Source: Candidatus Eiseniibacteriota bacterium
GTDB taxonomy: Bacteria; Eisenbacteria; RBG-16-71-46; CAIMUX01
DNA length: 64,000 nucleotides
NCBI GenBank assembly: GCA_020633975.1
Contig: JACKCR010000013.1
Location: 43,967 to 107,966, forward strand
Direction of reading: 5' to 3'
The notes under the pieces were generated by a model, which saw only the letters and a list, made by a program, of their open reading frames with translations, was not told the origin of the DNA and searched no databases. Positions within the stretch are counted from its first letter, which is position 1. Each line of letters begins with the position of its first letter. A program made the position numbers and the translations under genes. Shown here piece by piece: positions 40,158-48,522 of this stretch.

Positions 40158-40982
40158 CTACGGGCACTGCACGTCGGGGTAGCTCGGATGCGGCCCCCAG
40201 CAGCACGTCTCTCCCTGGAGGTCAGTGAGCTGGCCGGCGCCCGTGCTCTTGCTCCACGCGACGGTCAGCGTCGCGTTCTCGGACGCATCGTAGAACGAGA
40301 CGGCGAGGTCATCGTTGTTGGCGTCGTACACGAGTTCGTCGCCGTTGCCGTCACTGTCGTCGTTACGGTTCTCGAACGTCAGGGTGCCGACGTCCGCGGA
40401 TGGGACGTCGTACGTCGAGTACATCGTCTCTCCGACCTCGTCGAGATCGCCCGGGTCGTAGAAGGTCCAGTTGCCGGAAACTGCGGCCAGGTTCGAGAGG
40501 CCGGTGTACCAGACGAAGTCGTCGAGATCGAGTGTGGTTCCGCTGACGCGCATGGTCCACTCGACCGAGACGGCACTGGCGAGGTGCCCGTCGAACTCGG
40601 CGGACCAGGCGTTCGACCCTGATCCACCGGATGCCGACCAGCGCCACGTCTGGTTGCCGACGTAGACCGGCTCGTTCTGGACCGTCGCGCCGAGGGTGGC
40701 GATCGGGAGGATGAGAGCCGTGGCGACGAGTCCGTTCGCGATCGAGACCAAGAGGAACGACCCGGTGTGGCAAGGGCCGGCCGCCAGGGGGCTGCCGCTG
40801 TCGTTCAGCTCGCTGAGATCGATCTGCATGGTTGCCGTGGACGGAGTCTGTCCAGGGAAGGTCGGGTCTGGCTCCGTTTCCTTCTCGTCATCGGAACATC
40901 CGATTCCTGTTCCGAGCTGCGCGGCGAGGAACAGGCCTCCGGCGAGGAGTAGGGTAGTCCGCCCGGTCCGGTGGATGCGCAT
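40158..40982 (-). CDS. Lipoprotein of unknown function
   Basis: 274 residues. Signal peptide and lipobox GTGIGC with Cys29, followed by an acidic linker (SDDEKETEPDP). The mature region is beta-rich (WRWSASGGSGSNAWSAEFDG, VEWTMRVSGTTLDLDDFVWY, LTFENRNDDSDGNGDELVYD) with a C-terminal cysteine pair (ETCCWG, VQCP). The arrangement resembles a jelly-roll lipoprotein family common in this type of genome, but I cannot name it. It is convergent with the GH114-like gene with 9 bases between stops. Confidence 0.7.
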   Translation of the reverse strand: MRIHRTGRTTLLLAGGLFLAAQLGTGIGCSDDEKETEPDPTFPGQTPSTATMQIDLSELNDSGSPLAAGPCHTGSFLLVSIANGLVATALILPIATLGATVQNEPVYVGNQTWRWSASGGSGSNAWSAEFDGHLASAVSVEWTMRVSGTTLDLDDFVWYTGLSNLAAVSGNWTFYDPGDLDEVGETMYSTYDVPSADVGTLTFENRNDDSDGNGDELVYDANNDDLAVSFYDASENATLTVAWSKSTGAGQLTDLQGETCCWGPHPSYPDVQCP

Positions 40983-41421
40983 GGTCTCTACCTCCGCTTT
41001 CTAGTGTGGACCAACGGTTCGCCCGAGATACCGGCCCGAAGAGCGTCGGAATGGCTCCGGCATCGGCGGCTCGAGTGTGCGGTCGCTCGACCATCGGTTC
41101 GTGCGTGGCTTCGGCGAGAGCGTACGCGGAGTTGGGGGTTGGAGCCACCAAGGATGGTGCAGTTTGCGGCGTGGTCCATACAGCCAGCGGCACCGAGAAA
41201 GGCTGGCGTGCGGGGGCCGGGATTTCGCTACACTGCCGGTTGCAGCGTCGGAGGTTCGGAGCGGGCGCGAGCGAGCCCACCCACTGTACAGACCAACGAG
41301 CGCGCTCCACGCAGGGTCCGGCACGCGGCCACGAGAGGCCCGGCGCAGGAATCCGACGCAGGATCAGAGTCAGGCGGGTCCACTCGAAACCCGCATCCTT
41401 TCGGTCAAGGAGTCCAATCCA
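40983..41421. other. Intergenic region, no gene seen
   Basis: 440 bases between the divergent lipoprotein and M16 genes. Frames here are shadows without ribosome sites. It must hold both promoters, but I cannot single out elements. Confidence 0.4.
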
Positions 41422-44244
41422 ATGCGAACGTTCACCCGAGTCGGGATCGTATCGACAGCCGCGACGCTCATGGCGGTCCCTTTCCTTCTGCCTGGAACTT
41501 CCGGAACGGGAGCCGCACTCGCGGCCTCCGACGGCGCGCTCCCGAAGGGCGTCGAGCACGTCGTCTCGCTCCAAGGCATCCACGAGTACAAGCTCGCCAA
41601 CGGCCTCGAAGTGGTGCTCTGGCCGGACCCTTCCAAGGCGCAGACGACCGTCAACATCACCTACCTCGTCGGCTCGATGCACGAGGGATACGGTGAGACG
41701 GGGATGGCCCACCTCCTCGAGCACATGCTCTTCAAGGGCTCGACGAACCACACGAACATCCCGGACGAGCTGACGGCGCACGGCGCGCGTCCGAACGGCT
41801 CGACCTGGTTCGATCGGACGAACTACTTCGAGACCTTCTCCGCCACCGACGAGAACCTGGAGTGGGCGCTCGACCTCGAAGCGGACCGGATGGTGAACAG
41901 CTTCGTGCGGCGGGAAGATCTCGACTCCGAGATGTCGGTCGTCCGGAACGAGTTCGAGATCGGCGAGAACAACCCCCAGTCGATCTTGGAAGAGCGTGTC
42001 TACTCGACCGCATTCCTCTGGCACAACTACGGCAACTCGACGATCGGCGCGCGTTCGGACATCGAGAACGTGCCGATCCCGAACCTCCGCAAGTTCTACG
42101 AAACCTGGTACCGCCCGGAGAACGCGGTGCTGGTCGTCGCAGGGAAGTTCGATCAGGACAAGACCCTCGCGATGATCGCGGACAAGTTCGGAAAGCTCGA
42201 GAACCCGAGCACGCCGATGCCGCCGGTCTATACGCGCGAACCTGCCCAGGACGGGGAGCGTCGCGTCAGCCTCAAGCGGGTCGGTGAAGTCCAGGCGGTT
42301 GCGGTTGCGTACCACATGCCGTCGGGCGCGCACCCGGATTTCCCTGCGCTCGAAGTGCTCGGGCACGTCCTCGGCTCGGAGCCGTCGGGTCGTCTGCACA
42401 AGTCGCTGGTCGAGACGGGCAAGGCCACCTCGGTCGACGGACGTGCGGATCGCTTCAAGGATCCGGCCCTCTTCTTCCTTTCGGCGGAAGTGCCGAAGGA
42501 CAAGGATCTCCAGACGGTGGAAGACGAACTCATCCGTTCCGCCGAGTCGATCGCGGACAATCCTCCCACCGAGGAAGAGGTGCAGCGTGCGGTCAACGCA
42601 TTGATGCGCCGGTTCGAGCAGGCACAGCGCAACACGTCGTGGGCAGCGGTTGGCCTCAGCGAGTGGGCGGCGATGGGCGACTGGCGTCTCTCCTTCCTCT
42701 ATAAGGACCGTCTGGGCGAGGTGAAGCCTGCTGACGTGGCGCGCGTTGCGGAGACCTATCTGCGTGCGAGCAACCGGACGGTGGGTCAGTTCCATCCGAC
42801 CGAGGCCGCGGAACGGGTCGAGATCCCCGAGACGCCGAACCTCGACGAGATGCTCGCGGACTATGTCGGCGGTGAAGGACTCGCCATGGGCGAAGACTTC
42901 GATCCGTCTCCGTCCAACATCGAGAGCCGGGTCGAGCGCACGGTCCTCCCGAACGGGATGGAAGCTCTCTTCCTCCCGAAGAAGACGCGTGGCGAGACTG
43001 TGAACCTCCAGCTCTCCCTCCACTTCGGCACTCTGGAGAACCTCTCCGGGAAGGCGACGGTGGGCGGCCTCACCGGTTCCATGCTCGACCGCGGCACCGC
43101 TACGCGGTCTCGTCAGGAGATCCGGGATGAGCTCGACAAGCTGCAGGCGACGATGCGGGTCAACGGTGGCGCGACCGGTGCGTTCGCGAACGTCGAGGCC
43201 ACGCGCGAGAACTTCCCGAAGGTCCTCGAGATCCTGGCCGACGTGCTTCGCAATCCTTCGTTCGATGGGGACGAGTTCCGTCAGATGAAGGAAGAGCGAC
43301 GCGTGCGTGCCGAGGAGCGGAAGACCGACCCTCGCTCTCAGGTCTGGACGACGCTCTCTCGTCACCTCGATCCGTATCCCGAATCCGACCCACGCTACAC
43401 GCGGACGCCCGAGGAGGAGATCGCGGCCCTGGAGCCGATCACGACCGATGATCTCGCTGCCTTCCACAAGGCGTTCTACGGTGCGAACCACGCGGAGCTC
43501 GCCGTCGTCGGTGACTTCGACTCGAAGGAAATCGAGGCGCAGGTCGCCGGGCTGTTCGGTGATTGGGCGTCGTCCATGCCGTACGAGCCGATCGTGACCG
43601 AGTTCCAGGATCGTCCCGCGCTCGTCGAGCGGATCCAGATTCCGGACAAGGAGAGCGCTTCGATGGGGGCGGGTCTCCGGGTCGAGATGAGCGACACCGA
43701 TCCGCAGTATCCGGCGGCGACGCTCGGTAGCTTCATGCTCGGCGGCGGCTTCCTCAACTCGCGTCTCGCGACTCGCATCCGTCAGGAAGAGGGACTGAGC
43801 TACAGCGTGTTCGGTTGGTATCGCGCGCCGTGGCGGGGCGACGACGGACGCTTCGGTGCGTTCGCGATGTACGCGCCACAGAACGACCAGCGCCTCATGG
43901 ACGCGTTCCAGGACGAGATGCGGAAGGCGGTCGAGGTTCCGTTCACCGCGGAAGAAGTCGCCGAAGCGAAGTCCGGATGGCTCCAGCAGCGTCAGGTGTC
44001 GCGTGCGAACGACCGGGAACTCGCGGGGCAGCTCACGGAGAACGCCGAGGCCGATCGCACGATGAAGTGGGCCGAGGAGTTCGAGGCGAAGGTCGCGGAG
44101 GTGACTCCGGAAGAGATCGCGGAAGTGATGGCACGGATCATCGTGCCGAGCCAGATCTCGATCGTCCGCGCGGGCGACTTCGAGAAGGGGGCGACCATGA
44201 CCCCCGATGGCAAGACTTCCTCGAGCTCCAGCGTCGCCAACTAG
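41422..44244 (+). CDS. Periplasmic M16-family zinc peptidase (pitrilysin-like), double domain
   Basis: 940 residues from the ATG at 41422 (AAGGAG 10 bases upstream) with a signal peptide ending near ALAA. The inverted zinc motif HLLEH lies at 97-101, preceded by GMA, with the third ligand in the helix VRNEFEIGENN. Substrate-groove features follow (YRPENAVLVVAGKF). A second M16 pair (about 500-920) starts PNGMEALFLPKKTRGETVNL and ends with the R/Y-type loop GGGFLNSRLATRIRQEEGLS. Two M16 units in one chain is the usual length for secreted bacterial peptidases that degrade peptides. The next lipoprotein gene starts 17 bases later, so they form an operon. Confidence 0.93.
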   Translation: MRTFTRVGIVSTAATLMAVPFLLPGTSGTGAALAASDGALPKGVEHVVSLQGIHEYKLANGLEVVLWPDPSKAQTTVNITYLVGSMHEGYGETGMAHLLEHMLFKGSTNHTNIPDELTAHGARPNGSTWFDRTNYFETFSATDENLEWALDLEADRMVNSFVRREDLDSEMSVVRNEFEIGENNPQSILEERVYSTAFLWHNYGNSTIGARSDIENVPIPNLRKFYETWYRPENAVLVVAGKFDQDKTLAMIADKFGKLENPSTPMPPVYTREPAQDGERRVSLKRVGEVQAVAVAYHMPSGAHPDFPALEVLGHVLGSEPSGRLHKSLVETGKATSVDGRADRFKDPALFFLSAEVPKDKDLQTVEDELIRSAESIADNPPTEEEVQRAVNALMRRFEQAQRNTSWAAVGLSEWAAMGDWRLSFLYKDRLGEVKPADVARVAETYLRASNRTVGQFHPTEAAERVEIPETPNLDEMLADYVGGEGLAMGEDFDPSPSNIESRVERTVLPNGMEALFLPKKTRGETVNLQLSLHFGTLENLSGKATVGGLTGSMLDRGTATRSRQEIRDELDKLQATMRVNGGATGAFANVEATRENFPKVLEILADVLRNPSFDGDEFRQMKEERRVRAEERKTDPRSQVWTTLSRHLDPYPESDPRYTRTPEEEIAALEPITTDDLAAFHKAFYGANHAELAVVGDFDSKEIEAQVAGLFGDWASSMPYEPIVTEFQDRPALVERIQIPDKESASMGAGLRVEMSDTDPQYPAATLGSFMLGGGFLNSRLATRIRQEEGLSYSVFGWYRAPWRGDDGRFGAFAMYAPQNDQRLMDAFQDEMRKAVEVPFTAEEVAEAKSGWLQQRQVSRANDRELAGQLTENAEADRTMKWAEEFEAKVAEVTPEEIAEVMARIIVPSQISIVRAGDFEKGATMTPDGKTSSSSSVAN

Positions 44245-44261
44245 AGGCGAACCGAGGATCG

Positions 44262-46136
44262 ATGAGGGCGGACACGCGGAGAACGGCAAGACTCGGCCTC
44301 CTTCTCGTGAGCACTGGTATCTTGGTGAGCAGTGGCATCGGTTGTTCCGATGACGGCTCGACCGGTCCGCCCTCGGATCCCCCGGCCTCCTCGGCCGGCT
44401 GCGTGGACTACACGACGCTGCTCCACCGGGAGCGCGGGTTCACGAACGGCAGGTTCCTCGGAAGCGTCGCGGTTCGTGGCGACATCGCGTTCGCGGCGTC
44501 TTCGGACGGGCTTCGCGCTCTTCGCGCGAACGGCGACGAACTCGAGGAAGTGGGGCGTTTCGATGCGTACGCAGTCGCCGTACGCCTTCGTGGTGACTAC
44601 GCCTACGTCGCGTCGGATCGGGAGATCGATTTCGTAGATGTGACCGATCCGACGTTGCTCACCGGTGGGCTGGCTCTCGAGATCCCGTTCAGCGCGCGAC
44701 GACTCGAAGTGGGGACACGCTACGGAGTCGCGTCCGGGGTCAACGAGTTCCTCATCCTCGACTTCTTCCAGCCTCAGGAACCGACGATCGTGGCTGCTCG
44801 GAATCTCGGCGCCACTGTCATCCGAGACCTCGTGCTCTCGGGTAGGACTCTCTTCGTCGCGACGGATGCAGGGCTCTTCGTCTACCAACTGGGCGATGAG
44901 CTCTATCCGGAAGAGATCGCGCACTACGGTGATGAGCCTGTGCGGGCGATCGCGCTCCGAAGCGGCTTGCTGGCTGCGACCCTAGAGGACCGCGGGCTGA
45001 CCATGCTGGACGTCACGAACCCGGAGGCTCCAGAGGAGCTAGGCGAAGGCGTTCCGATCAGGGGAGAGACGGCCGCGGTGGCACTGACCAGCACGCGTGC
45101 CTATGTAGGAGCCAACGGAGGAGCGCACGTCTACTCCCACGAGTCGGGCGAGCATCTCACTCTCCTCGGGTTCGCGGCCACGGGCGACGGATTCCCGGCC
45201 GAGTGGCTCGAAAGCGGGGGCGATCTCTACCTCGCAAACGGCGGTCTGGAGGTCCTCCGTCCGGGTGGGACCGTGCCGAAGAATCCGGTCGAGATCGCAA
45301 CGGACGCGGACCTCGTCCACGTCGACGGGAACCTCGTCGTGACCGCAACGTCGAAGAGAGTGGTCGGCCTCGATCTCTCCGATCCCGCGGCGCCGAGAGA
45401 GACGTTCTCTTTCGAGGCCGGCGCTCCGGTTCTCGAGTTCGCTCTCGACGAACGAGCCGTTTGGGTAGCCACGGAACTCGCGCTCGAGGAGTGGATTCTG
45501 GACGGCGACGCCGTGTCTCCGGGGCGCGTCCTCGAGATCGGGCCCCCGATCGATGCCGTCGACACGGACGGCACTCGAGTCTATGTGTCGTCTGCGACGG
45601 AGCTGGTCGTCGTCGATCCGGCCGGCTCGGAACTCGAAGTGGTCGGGCACGTCCCGACGGCTTGGCTCGGTGGCGACTTGGTCGCCGGGGAGGGCGTCGT
45701 CTACATCTCGCAGGATCGATGGGGGTTCCAGGTCTTCGACGTGACCGACCCGTCATCGCCTTCGCTGCTGGCCAGTCGCGGGTTCACTCCGAACCCATCG
45801 GCGGTCGCGGCGTCCGCGGAACGGGGTGCGGTCGTGGTGAGCATTGGAGACGAGGTGCGGTTCCTCGATCCGCTGAGTTCCGAGGGTACTCGTGTTCTCG
45901 ATGCGGCGATCTTCGCGTCGCCGGTCCTGGACCTCGCCTTCGTGGGGTCGTTCGTCTACGTCGCGACCGAAGAGGGAATCGACGTGCTCGAGTTCTCGGA
46001 CGACGCCGATGCGGTACGCGTCGCGGGCGTGCCGTGGCCGGTGGAGTCCGGGCCAGGCCGCCTATACGTCGGCGATCGTCACCTCATTGCGGTGGGAGCG
46101 GAGGGCGCGGTGCGGCTTCCCTCCCATTGCGACTAG
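44262..46136 (+). CDS. LVIVD-repeat beta-propeller lipoprotein
   Basis: 624 residues from ATG 44262 after GAGG. Lipobox SGIGC with Cys28 and a Ser/Pro-rich linker. The body is built of about a dozen 40-residue blades with the LVIVD-type pattern: AYVASDREIDFVDVTDPTLL, LTMLDVTNPEAPEELGEG, GFQVFDVTDPSSPSLLASRG, YVATEEGIDVLEFSDDADA. Such propellers bind ligands or partners at the cell surface; no catalytic site is seen. Linkage to the M16 peptidase suggests joint function in the envelope, which is inference. Confidence 0.82.
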   Translation: MRADTRRTARLGLLLVSTGILVSSGIGCSDDGSTGPPSDPPASSAGCVDYTTLLHRERGFTNGRFLGSVAVRGDIAFAASSDGLRALRANGDELEEVGRFDAYAVAVRLRGDYAYVASDREIDFVDVTDPTLLTGGLALEIPFSARRLEVGTRYGVASGVNEFLILDFFQPQEPTIVAARNLGATVIRDLVLSGRTLFVATDAGLFVYQLGDELYPEEIAHYGDEPVRAIALRSGLLAATLEDRGLTMLDVTNPEAPEELGEGVPIRGETAAVALTSTRAYVGANGGAHVYSHESGEHLTLLGFAATGDGFPAEWLESGGDLYLANGGLEVLRPGGTVPKNPVEIATDADLVHVDGNLVVTATSKRVVGLDLSDPAAPRETFSFEAGAPVLEFALDERAVWVATELALEEWILDGDAVSPGRVLEIGPPIDAVDTDGTRVYVSSATELVVVDPAGSELEVVGHVPTAWLGGDLVAGEGVVYISQDRWGFQVFDVTDPSSPSLLASRGFTPNPSAVAASAERGAVVVSIGDEVRFLDPLSSEGTRVLDAAIFASPVLDLAFVGSFVYVATEEGIDVLEFSDDADAVRVAGVPWPVESGPGRLYVGDRHLIAVGAEGAVRLPSHCD

Positions 46137-46210
46137 ACGAATACGTTGGGGGCGAGTGCCCGCCCGATCCCGGGGCCGACCGCCCGTCCCTCCGCCAGTC
46201 CCTCCGCCCG

Positions 46211-46783
46211 TCAGTCCTCGTCCTCGGTGAGTTCTGTGAACAGCCACGCCCGCGCGAACTCCCAGTCCCGCTGCACGGTCTTCGAGGACACCCCGAGTAC
46301 GGTGCCGGCCTCCTCCAGGGTCAGGCCGGCGAAGTAGAGTAGCTCCACGGCCCGGGCCTTCCTTGGGTCGTGAGATTCGAGCTTCTCGAGCGCGTGGTCC
46401 AGCTCCAGGAGATCGACGGGTGGTTCCTTCGAGGGGAGGCTGTCAGAGAGTGCCACCTTCTCCGAACCCGCTCCTCGTTTCAGCGCGCCGCGTCGCCTTG
46501 CATAGTCGACGAGGACCCGCCGCATCATGGTGGAGGCGAGGGAGATGATGTGGGCGCCGTTCTCCGGTCTGAACCGATCCTGACTGGCGAGACGGAGGAA
46601 CGCCTCGTGGGCGAGTGCGGTGGGCCGGAGGGTGTAGGCGTCCCGTTCGCCGCGAAGGAGATAGCCCGCCAAAGCCCTGAGGTCTTCGTAGACCAAGGGC
46701 AGGAGCCCGCTCAGATCACGAGGCTCGTCGACGGTCGCCCTGGCGACGACATCGCGGACGAACTCCTCGATCTGTGCATTCAT
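46211..46783 (-). CDS. ECF-type RNA polymerase sigma factor
   Basis: 190 residues from the ATG at 46783; TTG 46840 and GTG 46795 are alternatives and no ribosome site decides. Region 2 is PLVYEDLRALAGYLLRGERD followed by TLRPTALAHEAFLRLASQDR, and region 4 ends LLYFAGLTLEEAGTVLGVSS with KTVQRDWEFARAWLFTEL as recognition helix. The 'TLQPTALVHEAYLRL' and 'W.LARAWL' hallmarks place it in the TIGR02999 ECF subgroup that is usually linked to Ser/Thr kinases rather than anti-sigma factors. It is probably regulated by the kinase 48519-51326. Confidence 0.9.
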   Translation of the reverse strand: MNAQIEEFVRDVVARATVDEPRDLSGLLPLVYEDLRALAGYLLRGERDAYTLRPTALAHEAFLRLASQDRFRPENGAHIISLASTMMRRVLVDYARRRGALKRGAGSEKVALSDSLPSKEPPVDLLELDHALEKLESHDPRKARAVELLYFAGLTLEEAGTVLGVSSKTVQRDWEFARAWLFTELTEDED

Positions 46784-46983
46784 CGGGCCGTTCACGTGGC
46801 TGCTCCGGGGCGCTCGACTCGCTGTCCTGTCGGGTTCCAAGGGGCCTTGGGTTGATTTTCGACCGTCATGCCAGCCTGCTCAACCCTCTTCGGGCTTGGA
46901 GCCGCCAACCTACCGGAGGTTGGCGCGGCGTCGTACGACCACGGTACACCCTCGAGGCCCCCACGGGGCGGGCATTGGCGGCC

Positions 46984-47877
46984 TCAGGACTTGGCCCGGC
47001 GCGGACGGTTTGCGCCCAAGTAGATGGCCCCAAGTGCCAGGCTGGCACCGATCCACTCGGTCCAGCCCGTGGCGCGCCCGAAGAACAGGATGTCCCAGAT
47101 GAAGGACAGGGTGGGCTGAAGTAGCAGGATGAGACCGGCACGTGAGGTGGGGAGCCGCGGTAGCCCCAGGCTGATGAGGATCCAACCCAATGCCTGGCAG
47201 AGCACCCCGTAGCCGACCATGGAGAGGAGACTCGAGCCGTCTGGGATAGCGAGGGATTCCCCTTCGCTCAGGGCACCGATCCCCATGGCGGCCGCGGTCA
47301 CCAAGGAGATGGCCGTGAGGCTCGCTGCGGGAGTCACGCGGACCCTGCTCCGCTGAGATTGTTGGTAGACGATGACATAGCCAGCGTACGCAAGGGCCGT
47401 CGAGAAGCCGAGCAGGACTCCGGTTCGCGCCTCGGGAGGAAGCGCAGACCAGTTCGCTCCCACGAGCAGGAACAGTCCGACCAGGGCGAGTGGGAGCGAG
47501 ACCACGAAGCGCCACCCCGGCCGCTCTCGATGGATGACGATCCCGTAGGCGGCGAGCACGAACGCTTGGAAGTTGCCCAAGATGGTAGCGAGGCCTGGCC
47601 CGACGTAGTGGATCGCTTGGTGCCAAAGCCGGAGGTCGGCGGCGAAGAGGAGTCCGCACGCCGCCGCGAAGCCGAAGGGAACGGGCCCCTTCCAGAGCTG
47701 CTCCCTTCGGGCCCGGGTGTAGACGAGCAGGGCTGCGGCTCCGAACGCAGTTCGGTAGAAGCCCGCGGTCATCGGGCCGACGTCCGCGATCCGGACGAAC
47801 ACGGGGGAGAAGCTGATGACGACCGCGCCGACTACGACGAGAAGGGTGGGGGAGGGCCGGAGCTCTGTTGCGCGCAT
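46984..47877 (-). CDS. EamA/DMT-family transporter
   Basis: 297 residues with ten hydrophobic helices in two EamA halves: the first begins LLVVVGAVVISFSPVFVRIA with a FYRTAFGAAALL helix, and the second begins VLLGFSTALAYAGYVIVYQQ and ends LLLQPTLSFIWDILFFGRAT with GASLALGAIYLG. This 'drug/metabolite transporter' fold exports small metabolites or amino acids. It begins 9 bases after the ECF sigma gene at 47887-48522, so it is likely in the kinase-sigma operon. Confidence 0.87.
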   Translation of the reverse strand: MRATELRPSPTLLVVVGAVVISFSPVFVRIADVGPMTAGFYRTAFGAAALLVYTRARREQLWKGPVPFGFAAACGLLFAADLRLWHQAIHYVGPGLATILGNFQAFVLAAYGIVIHRERPGWRFVVSLPLALVGLFLLVGANWSALPPEARTGVLLGFSTALAYAGYVIVYQQSQRSRVRVTPAASLTAISLVTAAAMGIGALSEGESLAIPDGSSLLSMVGYGVLCQALGWILISLGLPRLPTSRAGLILLLQPTLSFIWDILFFGRATGWTEWIGASLALGAIYLGANRPRRAKS

Positions 47878-47886
47878 TGCGCGAGT

Positions 47887-48522
47887 CTACGGCAGAACGG
47901 CCTCGTTCCAGGCGTCCGGATCGATCCGGCGAGTTTCCCGATGGAGCCAGACCTTGGCGAGGCTCCAGTCTAGTTTGACCGTGGCCGGACTGATCGAGAG
48001 TGTGTCTGCGGTCTCTTCGATCGTCAGCCCGGCGAAGTACCGGAGCTTCACGATTTCGGCTCGCCGTGGGTGATCCACTTCGAGCTTTTCGAGGGCGACG
48101 TTCAGGGCGAGTAGCTGCTTACTACATGCGGACGCGAGCACGGCAGGATCGTCGAACGGGACCCGCTCCACATCCCGTCCATGCTTCTCCCGCCGGACAC
48201 GCCTGGCCCGCTCGACGAGGATTCGGCGCATGGCTTCCGCGGCGGCCCCGAAGAAGTGACGCCGATTCTCCCACTGGACATCGGGCGAGCGGACGAGCCG
48301 GAGATAGGCTTCGTGGACCAACGCCGTTGGCTGAAGAGTGTGGTCTGTCGGCTCATTCCTCATCTTCTGGTAGGCGAGGCGACGGAGGGAGGAATACACG
48401 AGCGGGAGGATCTGCTCCTCTGCGTCGGGGTCGCCGTTCGAAGCGGACTGGAGGAGTCGCGTCAGCTCCTCTTGTCCAGGCTCACTGGCCCAGCCCTCGG
48501 GAGGGGTCTCTTCAGACGTCAT
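47887..48522 (-). CDS. ECF-type RNA polymerase sigma factor
   Basis: 211 residues. Region 2: LPLVYSSLRRLAYQKMRNEP then HTLQPTALVHEAYLRLVRSP, with the FFGAAAEAMRRILVERARR segment; region 4: LRYFAGLTIEETADTLSISP with ATVKLDWSLAKVWLHRE. This is the same TIGR02999-type subgroup as the factor at 46.2 kb but only moderately similar, so it is a paralogue with its own promoter specificity. Its start overlaps the stop of the upstream kinase gene by 4 bases, indicating translational coupling of kinase and sigma factor. Confidence 0.92.
   Translation of the reverse strand: MTSEETPPEGWASEPGQEELTRLLQSASNGDPDAEEQILPLVYSSLRRLAYQKMRNEPTDHTLQPTALVHEAYLRLVRSPDVQWENRRHFFGAAAEAMRRILVERARRVRREKHGRDVERVPFDDPAVLASACSKQLLALNVALEKLEVDHPRRAEIVKLRYFAGLTIEETADTLSISPATVKLDWSLAKVWLHRETRRIDPDAWNEAVLP

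Noticed and set aside
40888-44289. 1133-residue open frame on the minus strand
   Set aside because: It is the antisense shadow of the M16 peptidase gene, rich in Arg/His/Leu, with no ribosome site or domain.
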